The notes beneath the pieces were generated by a model, which saw only the letters and a program-made list of their open reading frames with translations, had not been told where the DNA came from and made no database searches. A stretch of 64,000 nt of DNA from CAVSDF01 sp963726715 (GTDB lineage Bacteria > Bacteroidota > Rhodothermia > Rhodothermales > BA12), in NCBI GenBank assembly GCA_963726715.1, contig CAVSDF010000008.1, positions 372,001 through 436,000 of the forward strand, read 5' to 3'. The translations under genes were made by a program, and so were the position numbers. Each line of letters begins with the position of its first letter. Position 1 is the first letter of the stretch. This document shows positions 24,910 through 33,702 of the stretch, piece by piece.

Positions 24910-27900
24910 GTGCGTCCGCTCCCGCCTCCGTTTCGCCTGCGCGCGCTGAGCGTCGCCGCCGTCGTCGCCACTGCCGCTGCCGCCCTCGCCGTCGGCACGC
25001 TCGTCGGCGGCATCGCGGCCGGGCAGGCGATCGGCGGGTCGGTGGCCGATGCACGTGCCGCGCGGGCCTCGGCCGCGACCGCATCGACGGCTGGGACCGC
25101 GCGCTCTCCGCAGGCCGCGCGCGGTCCGCAGGCCGCGCGCCCGGCCTTCGACGTGCCGCCGCACCGCACGCTCGCCTACACGACCGAGGAAGGCCTGCCG
25201 ACGAGCCTGCTCAAACGCGTCGCCATCGCCCCACCTCCAGACGGCGGGATGGGAGACGGCGCCGTCTGGATCGCCACCGACGCGGGCCTCGTCCGCTTCG
25301 ACGGCGCCGTCTTCACGACCTACGGCACGACGCACGGCCTGCCGTCGGCATTCGTCAAGGACGTGCTGCCGCTCGCCGACGGCTCGGTCGTCGCCGTCAC
25401 CGACGACGGCGCCGTGCGGATGACGCCGCGCGGCGACTCGCTCGTGGCGACGCCCGTGCTGCCGCCCGCCGCCGCCGCCGGGGTGCGGTATCCGAAGAGC
25501 GCCTTCGCCGCCGCCGACGGGTCGCTGTGGATCGGAAGCGCGCAGACCGCTGCCCGCCTCGCGCCGGATGGATCGCCCGACGCGTCTCGCGCGCGCCTCT
25601 ACCGCTTTCCCGACGACGACCGCTCGGAGTCCGTCAAGCGCGGCGTGCAGTTCGCCGAGGCCGACGGGCACCTCTTCGCCGCCACCTCGCGCGGGCACCT
25701 CTACCGCTTCGACGCCGCGCGCGACCGCTTCGTCCCGGCGACGGCGCGCGTCTTCGCCGCCATCACCTCGCTGCGGGCGTGGCCCGGCGGCGGCCTGCTC
25801 GTCGGCGAGCACGAGGGCGTCTGGCGGCTCTCCGCGTCGGCGGGCACGTCTGCCCGGAGCGCCCCTGCCGGTGACAGCGTCGCCTACGCCGCCGCCGGGC
25901 ACGTTGCGGCCGAAGCGGTCGAGGATGCGCTCGTCGCGCCGGACGGACGGCTGTGGGTGAGCACGACGCGCAGCGGCCTCCGCACCGCCGCCCCCGCCGA
26001 CGCGTCCGACGTGCCCGGTTCGGTGACGCGCGCGCCGCTCGTGCGCGTCGACGACCTGCCCGCGGTGCCGATGAGCGGCCTCGCCGTCGACGCGCACGGC
26101 AACCTGTGGGCGGCGTCGGACAACGGCCTCTTCGTGCTCGCCACGCCGGCCTTCGCGCCCCTCTCGGCCTCGTCGAACATCGGCGTCGAGACGGCGTCGG
26201 TGGGGCCGGACGGGCGCGTGTGGATGCTCGACGGCGAGCGCGTCGTCGTGGCCCCGGCGGCCTCGCCGCGCGGCGGCATCCCGGCGCCCGTGCCGATGAG
26301 CGGCGACCTCACCGGCGTCCTCTCGATCGAGGCGACGAGCGGCACCGTGTGGCTCGGCTACCGCGACGGGCGCGTGCAGGCGCTCGGGCGGCCCGCGGCC
26401 GCGCTCCGCGCGCGCACCTCGGTCCTCTCGATGGCGCCCGACGGCGAGGGCGGGCTGTGGGCCGCGCAGGCCGAGCAGCCGGGCCTCGTCCACCGCCGCG
26501 CCGACGGGCAGCTGCGCCTCTACGGACCGGGCGACGGCCTCGACGGCGACGTGCTCGTCGTGCGCCGCATCGGCGGCGTCGTCCATGCAGGCGGTGAGGG
26601 CGCGGGCGGCGTGCTCTGGCGCTTCGACGCGGCCACCGAGCGCTTCGAGCGGCTCGCCGGACACGCGCCCGAGGGCCTCGCCGACGCCGCGGCGGCGCAG
26701 CGGGCGGCAGCCGCGCACCTCGCGCCCACCGTCTTCGACATCGTCGGCGACGGGAAGGGCGGCCTGTGGCTCGGCACCGCCGACGGCCTCTGGAGCGTCC
26801 GAGACGGCGTCCTCACCCCCGATCCGCACCCGGCGGTGCAGGGCCGCGTCCGCGCCATCACCGCCGCGCGCGACGGCACGCTCTGGGTCGGCACCGACCG
26901 CGCGTTCCTCCGCTACGACGGCACCGACGCGACGGCGTTCGGGCGCCTCGACGGCCTCGCCAGCACGACCGTCTCGCTGCGCTCGCTCGCGCTCTCGGGC
27001 GACGGGCGCCTGTGGGTCGTCCACCACGGCGGCATCTCCGCGCGCACCGCGCCCGCGCCGATGGGCGAAACGCCCGCGCCCCTCCTCGCCGCCACGAGCG
27101 CCCCGAGCGCCGTCGCCGTGACGGCTACATCGACCGGTGAAGCACCCGGCGAGCGGATCGCCTTCGGCGCGCACCTCGTCGTGCGCGTGGCGACGGGCGC
27201 CTATCCCGCCGACCGCGTCCGCTACCGGTGGCGCCTCGACGACGGCCCGTGGGAGGAGCCGTCGGCGCGGGCCGAGCGCACGTTCACCGCTCTCGCCTCG
27301 GGGCCGCACCGCATCGACGTCGCCGCGCAGCAGGTCGGCGCGCGGTGGAGTGCGCCGCTGCGGCTCGGCGTGCGCGTGGCGCCGCCGTGGTACCGGAGCG
27401 CCGGTGCGTTCGCCGCCTACGCCCTCGCCGCCCTCCTCGCCCTCGCCGTCGCCGTCAACCTCGCCGTCTCGCGCCGCCTTCGCCTCCGCGCCGAACGCGG
27501 CCTCGCCGAGCACGCCCGCCACCTCGAGCGCGCCAAGGACGACCTCGAGCGCACCGTCGTCCTCCTCGCCGACGCCGCCAGCCGCGCCGAGGCCGCGACG
27601 GTCGCCAAGAGCGCCTTCCTCGCCAACATGAGCCACGAAATCCGCACGCCGATGAACGGCGTCATCGGCATGGCCGGCCTCCTCCTCGACACGCCGCTCA
27701 CCGACGCGCAGCGCGAGTTCGCCGACATCATCCGCACCTCCGGCGAGGCCCTGCTGCTGATCATCAACGACATCCTCGACTTCTCGAAGATCGAAGCCGG
27801 GCGCGTCGTCCTCGATTCCGGACCGGTCGACGTCCACGCCGTCGTCGGCGAGGCGCTCGACATCGTCGCGGCGTCGGCGTCGGCGCAGCGCCTCGAACTG

Positions 27901-29274
27901 CTGCTCGATCTGACGCCGCCGGGCACCGGGGCAGCGGTCGGGGGGAGCCGGACCGAGCGGCGCGCGGCGGCGCGCGTCGCCGTGCCTGCGCGCATCGAGG
28001 GCGACGCCGGGCGCATCCGGCAGGTGCTCGTCAACCTGCTCTCGAACGCCGTCAAGTTCACGAGCGACGGCGAGGTCCGCCTCCGCGTCACCGCCTTCGC
28101 GGCGGCAGAGTCGGCGGGAGATTCCGGGGATGGCGTTGGCGATGGATCGCCGGGCGGGCGCACGCCCGCGCCGCCGCGCGTCCGGCTCGTCTTCGAGGTC
28201 GCCGACACCGGCATCGGAATCCCCGCCGACCGCCTCGTCACCATCTTCGACTCGTTCGTGCAGGCCGACGCCTCGACGACGCGCCGCTACGGCGGCACCG
28301 GCCTCGGCCTCGCCATCTCGCGCCACCTCGCGGGCCTGATGGGCGGCGAACTCGGCGCGACGAGCGTCGAGGGCGACGGCTCCGTCTTCACCTTCACCCT
28401 CGACGCCGACGTGCTCGCGCCCGCGCTCCCGTCTCCGGCCTTCCTCGGCGGACGGCGCGTGCTCGTCGTCGATGCCCACGCGGGCAGCCGCCGCATCACC
28501 GCCGCGCACGTCGAGGCCCTCGGCGGCGTCGCCGTCTGCGTCGCCACACCCGCTGAAGCGGCCGCCGTGCTCCTGAGTGGCCCGCCCATCGCCGCGGCCC
28601 TCGTCGACGTGCGCCCCACCGCAGACGGCACCGGCGGCGATCCCGTGCAGCCGCTGCGCGCCGCCGCACCGTCGCTGCCCGTCGCGCGGGTCTCCGCCGT
28701 CGGCGACGGGCAGGGGCACGCCGGCGAGGCATTCGTCTCCAAGCCGGTGCGCGCGGCCCACCTGACGCGCGTGCTCGCCGCCCTCGTCCCGCCCGAGCCT
28801 GCCGCGGGCGTCGTGCGCCCCCTCGAACTCCCCGCATCCGTGCCCGCATCTCCTGCGCCCGCCCCCGACACCGTGTCCGACATCATGCCCGAGCCGGAGG
28901 CCGCGCTGCGCGTGCTCGTGGCCGAGGACAACCTCATCAACCAGAAGGTCGTCCGGCGAATGCTGGAGCGACTCGGCGCCGACTGCACGATCGTCGGCGA
29001 CGGGCAGGCGCTCCTCGACGCGGCCGCTGAGGCGACGTATGACCTCGCGCTCGTCGACGTGATGATGCCGGTGCTCGACGGCCACGAGGCCGCGCGCCGC
29101 CTCCGCGCATCCGGCAGCGATCTGCGCCTCGTCGCCCTCACCGCCAACTCGCTCTCGGGCGACCGCGCCGTTGCCCTCGCCGCAGGCTTCGACGACTACC
29201 TCACCAAGCCTGTCTCGCTCGACACCCTCCGCGCTGCCCTCGCCGATGCGCGCGCGGGCGTGGGGGCGCCCTGA
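24910..29274 (+). CDS. Hybrid two-component sensor with propeller and Y_Y_Y domains
   Basis: A 1454-residue one-membrane-pass hybrid kinase. The GTG start at 24910 gives a signal-anchor (LRALSVAAVVATAAAALAVG). A series of Reg_prop beta-propeller repeats follows (pattern DGxVWIATDAGLVRFDG, DGSLWIGS, HGNLWAASDNGLF, GGLWLGTADGLWS, about residues 75-715). A Y_Y_Y-like Ig domain is next (VRYRWRLDDGPWEE), then a TM helix (AAYALAALLALAVAVNLAV). HisKA MSHEIRTPMNG has its His at about 909. The HATPase is intact (NLLSNAVKFT, DTGIGI, GGTGLGLAIS). A weak receiver and a full receiver (acceptor Asp about 1383, LALVDVMMPVLDG) follow. Members often sense polysaccharide breakdown products. No HPt domain is present; the divergent neighbour carries one. 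Confidence 0.92.
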   Translation: MRPLPPPFRLRALSVAAVVATAAAALAVGTLVGGIAAGQAIGGSVADARAARASAATASTAGTARSPQAARGPQAARPAFDVPPHRTLAYTTEEGLPTSLLKRVAIAPPPDGGMGDGAVWIATDAGLVRFDGAVFTTYGTTHGLPSAFVKDVLPLADGSVVAVTDDGAVRMTPRGDSLVATPVLPPAAAAGVRYPKSAFAAADGSLWIGSAQTAARLAPDGSPDASRARLYRFPDDDRSESVKRGVQFAEADGHLFAATSRGHLYRFDAARDRFVPATARVFAAITSLRAWPGGGLLVGEHEGVWRLSASAGTSARSAPAGDSVAYAAAGHVAAEAVEDALVAPDGRLWVSTTRSGLRTAAPADASDVPGSVTRAPLVRVDDLPAVPMSGLAVDAHGNLWAASDNGLFVLATPAFAPLSASSNIGVETASVGPDGRVWMLDGERVVVAPAASPRGGIPAPVPMSGDLTGVLSIEATSGTVWLGYRDGRVQALGRPAAALRARTSVLSMAPDGEGGLWAAQAEQPGLVHRRADGQLRLYGPGDGLDGDVLVVRRIGGVVHAGGEGAGGVLWRFDAATERFERLAGHAPEGLADAAAAQRAAAAHLAPTVFDIVGDGKGGLWLGTADGLWSVRDGVLTPDPHPAVQGRVRAITAARDGTLWVGTDRAFLRYDGTDATAFGRLDGLASTTVSLRSLALSGDGRLWVVHHGGISARTAPAPMGETPAPLLAATSAPSAVAVTATSTGEAPGERIAFGAHLVVRVATGAYPADRVRYRWRLDDGPWEEPSARAERTFTALASGPHRIDVAAQQVGARWSAPLRLGVRVAPPWYRSAGAFAAYALAALLALAVAVNLAVSRRLRLRAERGLAEHARHLERAKDDLERTVVLLADAASRAEAATVAKSAFLANMSHEIRTPMNGVIGMAGLLLDTPLTDAQREFADIIRTSGEALLLIINDILDFSKIEAGRVVLDSGPVDVHAVVGEALDIVAASASAQRLELLLDLTPPGTGAAVGGSRTERRAAARVAVPARIEGDAGRIRQVLVNLLSNAVKFTSDGEVRLRVTAFAAAESAGDSGDGVGDGSPGGRTPAPPRVRLVFEVADTGIGIPADRLVTIFDSFVQADASTTRRYGGTGLGLAISRHLAGLMGGELGATSVEGDGSVFTFTLDADVLAPALPSPAFLGGRRVLVVDAHAGSRRITAAHVEALGGVAVCVATPAEAAAVLLSGPPIAAALVDVRPTADGTGGDPVQPLRAAAPSLPVARVSAVGDGQGHAGEAFVSKPVRAAHLTRVLAALVPPEPAAGVVRPLELPASVPASPAPAPDTVSDIMPEPEAALRVLVAEDNLINQKVVRRMLERLGADCTIVGDGQALLDAAAEATYDLALVDVMMPVLDGHEAARRLRASGSDLRLVALTANSLSGDRAVALAAGFDDYLTKPVSLDTLRAALADARAGVGAP

Positions 29275-29360
29275 CAGGATCGCGGGGATGGCGGGACATC
29301 GTCCCGGCGCGTGCGCCCTGCCGGGGCATGTGGCGTGGCCGTGGCGTTCGGGGCGTGGCC

Positions 29361-29381
29361 GGGCGGGTCAGAGACCCGCCC
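29361..29381. repeat. Inverted repeat GGGCGGGTC-AGA-GACCCGCCC
   Basis: 9-bp perfect stem, 3-base loop, followed by CTACG; the second copy of the hairpin seen at 13820-13842. It lies between the convergent kinase and clpX genes. Confidence 0.7.
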
Positions 29382-29401
29382 CTACGTCCGTTCGGATGCG
29401 C

Positions 29402-29466
29402 GACGGGGTCGCCGATCCCGTACAACCCAACCATCAACAACGAACGACCAACGACGCGGGTACGCG
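29402..29466 (-). repeat. Post-stop GT/CA element after clpX
   Basis: On the clpX coding strand the region just after the stop reads GTCGTTGGTCGTTCGTTGTT then GATGGTTGGGTTGT, the G/T arm of the family. A clear A/C arm is not seen before the GGGCGGGTC hairpin. It may terminate both convergent genes. Confidence 0.55.
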
Positions 29467-30780
29467 TCACGCGGCGGCGCGGGCGGTGGCGTCGTCGTGG
29501 GCGGGGAGGTCGCGGATCGGCGTTTCGCGGAGGGCCGGGGCGCCGTCGCGGATCGTCTCGGCGGTGATGCGGACGGCGCCGGGCGCGTCGTGGGCGTCGA
29601 ACATCACGTCGAGCATCGCCCGTTCGAGGACCGAGCGCAGGCCGCGGGCGCCGGTGCCGAGCACGAGCGCACGGGCGACGATGGCGTCGAGGGCGTCGTC
29701 GTCGAACGAGAGCGACACGCCATCCATCGCCAGCATCTTCTGGTACTGCCGCACGAGCGCGTTGCGCGGCTCGGTGAGGATGCGCCGGAGAACGTCGTGC
29801 GCGAGCGGGTCGAGCACCGCCACGACCGGCATCCGCCCGACGAGTTCGGGGATGAGGCCGTACTTGACGAGGTCGTCCGGCTCGACGTGGCGCAGGATGT
29901 CGGCGTCGTCGGCGTCGATGCGGCGCCTCGCCGTCGTGCCCGAGAAGCCGATGACGGTGCGCGCGAGGCGCCGGGCGACGATCGGCGCGAGGCCGTCGAA
30001 GGCGCCGCCGCAGACGAAGAGGACGTGCTGCGTGTTGACGTTCACGAGCGTCTGCTCGGGGTGCTTGCGCCCGCCCTTCGGCGGCACACCGGCGACGGTC
30101 CCTTCGAGAATCTTGAGGAGCGCCTGCTGCACGCCCTCGCCCGAGACGTCGCGCGTGATCGACGCGTTGTCGCTGCGGCGGGCGATCTTGTCGACCTCGT
30201 CGAGGTAGACGATGCCCCGCTCGGCGCGGTCGACGTCGTAGTCGGCGGCCTGAAGCAGGTGCGCGAGCACGCTCTCGACATCGTCGCCGACATAGCCCGC
30301 CTCGGTGAGCGTCGTCGCATCGGCAATCGCAAACGGCACGTCGAGGGTGCGTGCGAGGGTGCGTGCGAGGAGCGTCTTGCCGGTGCCGGTCGGGCCGATG
30401 AGCAGGATGTTCGACTTCTCGATCTCGACATCCTCGAAGTCCGCCGCCCCGCCGCCCTCGACGCGCTTCAGATGGTTGTAGACCGCGACCGACAGCGCCT
30501 TCTTGGCATCGTCCTGCCCGACGACGAACTGGTCGAGGGCGCCTTTGAGCAGGCGCGGCGTGAGGGCGGTGCGGGCGCGGGTGAGGCCGCTCGGGCGGCG
30601 GGTGCGGGGCGCGGTGGCGCGCTCGAACGCCGGTCCGAGGTCCTGCCGCACGATGGCCGTCGCATCGCGGACGCAGCGGTCGCAGATGTAGACGCTCGGC
30701 CCGGCCACCATCGACGAGGCCTCGTGGGCGGCGCGCCCGCAGAACGAGCACCGGATCACGTCGTCGCGGCGGGTGGGCAT
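29467..30780 (-). CDS. clpX: ATP-dependent Clp protease ATP-binding subunit ClpX
   Basis: AAA+ unfoldase that feeds ClpP, 437 residues. The N-terminal C4 zinc-binding domain (CSFCGRAAHE...YICDRCV) is followed by Walker A GPTGTGKTLLAR and pore loop GYVGDDVE. Walker B is IVYLDEVDKIA; the RKH loop GGRKHPEQ and the sensor/arginine-finger region GLIPELVGRMPV come next, then sensor 2 GTGARGLRSVLE. Every expected motif is present. Start ATG 30780, with a TATGTTGG box about 100 bases upstream. No clpP or tig gene is nearby. Confidence 0.96.
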   Translation of the reverse strand: MPTRRDDVIRCSFCGRAAHEASSMVAGPSVYICDRCVRDATAIVRQDLGPAFERATAPRTRRPSGLTRARTALTPRLLKGALDQFVVGQDDAKKALSVAVYNHLKRVEGGGAADFEDVEIEKSNILLIGPTGTGKTLLARTLARTLDVPFAIADATTLTEAGYVGDDVESVLAHLLQAADYDVDRAERGIVYLDEVDKIARRSDNASITRDVSGEGVQQALLKILEGTVAGVPPKGGRKHPEQTLVNVNTQHVLFVCGGAFDGLAPIVARRLARTVIGFSGTTARRRIDADDADILRHVEPDDLVKYGLIPELVGRMPVVAVLDPLAHDVLRRILTEPRNALVRQYQKMLAMDGVSLSFDDDALDAIVARALVLGTGARGLRSVLERAMLDVMFDAHDAPGAVRITAETIRDGAPALRETPIRDLPAHDDATARAAA

Positions 30781-30879
30781 CGGGAGAGGAGTGGCTGGAA
30801 GGAGGGCGCCGGGCACCGAACGCACGGCTCATGCCCGCGGTGCCCCGTCTGCGCAGGACGGGCATCGGCGCGGCGCGCG

Positions 30880-30887
30880 CCAACATA
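30880..30887 (-). promoter_or_regulatory. -7 box (TATGTTGG) of clpX
   Basis: TATGTTGG on the minus strand, 100 bases upstream of clpX. Confidence 0.4.
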
Positions 30888-31051
30888 AGCCGGAGGCGCG
30901 GAAGACGGCAGCGAATGGGCAGAATGCGAACAGGTGCGACGGCGAGAGAGGAGGGCGGTAAACCTGACCGGTCTGGACGATGGGCGCCGGACGATGGGCG
31001 ACGACCCGCGCCGGACGCTTCGCGGCCTCCCCGATCCGCGACCAACCTCCT

Positions 31052-31059
31052 TACCTTTT
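31052..31059 (+). promoter_or_regulatory. -7 box (TACCTTTT), possibly leaderless
   Basis: TACCTTTT ends only 5 bases before the ATG at 31064, so transcription would start at or next to the start codon. Confidence 0.35.
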
Positions 31060-31063
31060 CTCC

Positions 31064-32029
31064 ATGCCCCTGCCTCCGCGCTTCCTCGACCGCCTCGCGC
31101 GCATCGTGCCGCCCGACCGTCTCGACGCCGTCACGGCCACGTTCGAGGCGCCGGTGGCGCGCGTCGCCTTCCGCGCCAACCCGCTCCGCGGCGACCGCGC
31201 GGCGACGCTCGCCGCCCTCGCGGACGTGGGCCTCGACGTGGCCCCGGTCGCGTGGTACGCCGACGCCTTCACCGTCGATGCCGCCGACCGCGCCGCCCTC
31301 CTCGCCACCGACGCGGCGCGCGCGGGCGCCGTCTACCTGCAAAACCTCTCGTCGATGGTGCCGCCGCTCGCGCTCGCACCCGAGCCGGGCGAGCGCATCC
31401 TCGACCTCGCCGCCGCGCCCGGCTCGAAGACGCTGCAACTGGCCGCCCTCGCGGGCGAGACGGCGGAGATCGCCGCCCTCGAGATCGTCCGAGAGCGCTT
31501 CTTCCGCCTGCGCGCCAACCTCGCGAGCGGCGGCGCGACGTGGGTGCGGACGTATTTGCAGGACGGAACGAAGGCCGCGCGGTACCGCCCCGACCACTTC
31601 GACCGCGTCCTCCTCGACGCCCCGTGCTCGACCGAGGGCCGCTTCCGCGCCGACGAGCCGGAGACGACGCGCTACTGGTCGGAGCGCAAGATCCGCGAGA
31701 TGCAGCGCCGCCAGCGCCGCCTCGCCGAGGCCGCCGTCGGTGCCCTGCGCGTCGGCGGGGTGCTGGTCTACGCGACGTGCTCGCTCGCGCCCGAGGAGAA
31801 CGAGGTCATCGTCGATGGCCTCCTCGACCGCTTCGACGGCGCCCTCGAACTCGACGCGATTCCCGTTGCCGCGCCCGGCGACGGCGGCCCCCCCTTCGCC
31901 GCGCCGCTCGACGGGTGGGACGGCAAGGCGTTCGCCCACGACCTCCGTCACGCCCGCCGCATCCTCCCCGACGGCACCCACGAGGCGTTTTTCGTGGCGC
32001 GGCTGCGCAAGGTGGACGATACGGAGTGA
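31064..32029 (+). CDS. RsmB/NOP-family RNA 5-methylcytosine methyltransferase
   Basis: A 321-residue SAM-dependent RNA cytosine-C5 methyltransferase. The SAM-binding motif LDLAAAPGSKTLQLA, the release-cysteine motif LLDAPCSTEGRF and the catalytic-cysteine motif VLVYATCSLAPEENE are all intact. The N-terminal extension is short (about 105 residues, ending VYLQNLSSMVPPLAL), as in Nop2/YebU-like stand-alone enzymes. The target (rRNA or tRNA) cannot be assigned. Confidence 0.92.
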   Translation: MPLPPRFLDRLARIVPPDRLDAVTATFEAPVARVAFRANPLRGDRAATLAALADVGLDVAPVAWYADAFTVDAADRAALLATDAARAGAVYLQNLSSMVPPLALAPEPGERILDLAAAPGSKTLQLAALAGETAEIAALEIVRERFFRLRANLASGGATWVRTYLQDGTKAARYRPDHFDRVLLDAPCSTEGRFRADEPETTRYWSERKIREMQRRQRRLAEAAVGALRVGGVLVYATCSLAPEENEVIVDGLLDRFDGALELDAIPVAAPGDGGPPFAAPLDGWDGKAFAHDLRHARRILPDGTHEAFFVARLRKVDDTE

Positions 32030-32455
32030 GGGGGAATGGAGGACTGGGCATGGGTGACGCAGGTGAAATGCCGCCCAGGGCCACACCGCCGTCGTTCCCG
32101 CGAACGCGGGAATCCAGCCTCCGCGCGGCGCGCGCCCACCGGCTGGCGCTTGCCGCCGGGAGCGAGGATCGCCGTCTCGTGCGGGGCTCGCCGCCCACGG
32201 CTCTCGGTGCCCGGTCGGGGCCGGGAATGACGGGGGACGGAGGAAGGCGGGGAGCAAGAGGCGGGTCCACTGCTGATCGTTGCAGGTGCGTCGGTCGAGG
32301 CGTGGGGCATGCGGTGCCGTCGGTGGAAGGGCGCGCGACGATGAAACGTGGCGACGTGCGGGACTGGGGGATGGGATGCCGTGGCGCCCGGCGTCGGCGG
32401 GGGACCAGCGGTCGTTCCGGTCGTTTCAGCGGCCCTCCCTCCCCGCTCCCCCGCC
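32030..32455. other. Intergenic region carrying a REP element
   Basis: 426 bases between the methyltransferase and DinB-like genes. The only structure seen is the inverted repeat at 32089-32233; the remainder shows no convincing frame, promoter box or terminator. Confidence 0.6.
32089..32233. repeat. REP-like element TTCCCGCGAACGCGGGAA ... GGGAATGACGG
   Basis: The ends CCGTCGTTCCCG and CGGGAATGACGG are inverted copies (11 of 12). The left end holds the palindrome TTCCCGCGAACGCGGGAA (32095-32112). The CATTCCCGCG type of intergenic palindrome is widespread in bacteria. Only one copy was seen here. Confidence 0.7.
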
Positions 32456-32995
32456 ATGACCCGCACCTCGCCCGAGGCCATCGCCGCCGACCTCGCCGCC
32501 CTCGCCGACCACTACGCCGCCGCGCCCGCACGCCTCGCGCACCCGTCCGCATCCGAGGTGCGGCCCGCCGTCTCCGGGTGGAGCGTCGCCGGACACGCGT
32601 GGCACCACGAGGCCCTGACGCGGCTCATCCTCGCCACCCTCCACCGCCTCGCCACCGGACGCGGCGACGAGGCGCCGGTGCCGGTCGAGACCGAGGCCAT
32701 CCTCGCACTCCCGCGCATCCGCCGGGGCCGGTTGCAATCGCCCGAGTCGCTCCATCCGCCCGCCGAGGTCGATCTGGCCGCCGTCGCCGAGACGCAGACC
32801 CGCCACGCCGCCGCCCTCGCGGCTCTCGATCCCGCCGTCCTCGCCGCCACGCCCGGCACGCGCCCCCACCCGTTCTTCGGCCCCATCGACGCCGCCGGGT
32901 GGGTGCGCGTCGCCATCGCCCACGCCCGCCACCACGACGCCATCGCCGCCGACATCCTCGCCGATGCCGACGGGGCCGCTTCCGCCGATGCCTGA
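32456..32995 (+). CDS. DinB/DUF664-like four-helix protein
   Basis: A 179-residue protein with the helical, His-spaced pattern of the DinB superfamily: SGWSVAGHAWHHEALTRLIL supplies the first His cluster and FFGPIDAAGWVRVAIAHARHHDAIAADI the second. These could bind a metal ion. DinB-like enzymes include thiol transferases and stress proteins; the substrate is unknown. Its stop overlaps the ATG of the following hydrolase by 8 bases, implying translational coupling. Confidence 0.7.
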   Translation: MTRTSPEAIAADLAALADHYAAAPARLAHPSASEVRPAVSGWSVAGHAWHHEALTRLILATLHRLATGRGDEAPVPVETEAILALPRIRRGRLQSPESLHPPAEVDLAAVAETQTRHAAALAALDPAVLAATPGTRPHPFFGPIDAAGWVRVAIAHARHHDAIAADILADADGAASADA

Positions 32996-33701
32996 CGCGC
33001 CCGAGGATGAAGCGCCCACGCGTGCCGAGACGCGCGGCGTCGAGACGCACCTCGTGGCGACGGCCCGGACGGCGCGCGTCGTCGTCATGGGAGCCGCGTC
33101 GGCGCCGCGCGCGGTCGTGGCGCTCCACGGGTACGGGCAGCGCGCCGATCTCTTCGCCCGGCACCTCGCGCCGCACGCCAGCGCCGACTGCCGCGTCGTC
33201 GTGCCCGAGGCGCTCTCGCGCTTCTACCTCGACGTGCCGACGCCCGAGGCCGTCCGCGCCGTCCCGCGGCGCCGCCCGCGCGTCGGGGCCTCGTGGATGA
33301 CGCGTGAGGAGAGGGAGGCCGACATCGCCGATCTGACCGCCTACCTCGACACCGTCGCCGCCGCGTTCGTGCCGCCGAATGCCGCAACGACCGGCCTCGG
33401 CTTCTCGCAGGGCGCCGCCGCGCTCGTCCGCTGGTGCGTGCTCGGAAAGGCCGACGCACCCGCGCGCCTCGTCCTCTGGGGCGGCCTCGTCCCCGACGAC
33501 ACGCTCGACGCCCTCGCCGCCGGGACCGTGCGCCTTCCGCCCGTCACGCTCGTCGCCGGTCGCGCCGACGGCTACCTCGCGCCCGAAACCGTCGCCGCCC
33601 ACGCCGCGCGGCTGCTGGATCTGGGCGTGGATGCCGCGCACATCGCCTTCGACGGCGGCCACGCGCTCGACGCGGGCGTGCTCGCGGACGTGCTGGGGTG
33701 A
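32988..33701 (+). CDS. Alpha/beta hydrolase (phospholipase/carboxylesterase type)
   Basis: A 237-residue cytoplasmic hydrolase. VVALHGYGQRADLF forms the oxyanion region. The nucleophile elbow is GLGFSQGAAAL (GxSxG), the acid lies in VAGRADGYLAPE and the His in DGGHALDAG. Order and spacing match the phospholipase/carboxylesterase family. ATG 32988 overlaps the end of the DinB-like gene (ATGCCTGA), so a two-gene operon is likely. An in-frame ATG at 32964 is the alternative. Confidence 0.82.
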   Translation: MPDAPEDEAPTRAETRGVETHLVATARTARVVVMGAASAPRAVVALHGYGQRADLFARHLAPHASADCRVVVPEALSRFYLDVPTPEAVRAVPRRRPRVGASWMTREEREADIADLTAYLDTVAAAFVPPNAATTGLGFSQGAAALVRWCVLGKADAPARLVLWGGLVPDDTLDALAAGTVRLPPVTLVAGRADGYLAPETVAAHAARLLDLGVDAAHIAFDGGHALDAGVLADVLG

Positions 33702-33702
33702 G

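Noticed and set aside
32030..32455. Short frames between the methyltransferase and the DinB-like gene
   Set aside because: They run across the TTCCCGCG palindrome and have no convincing start context or motif.
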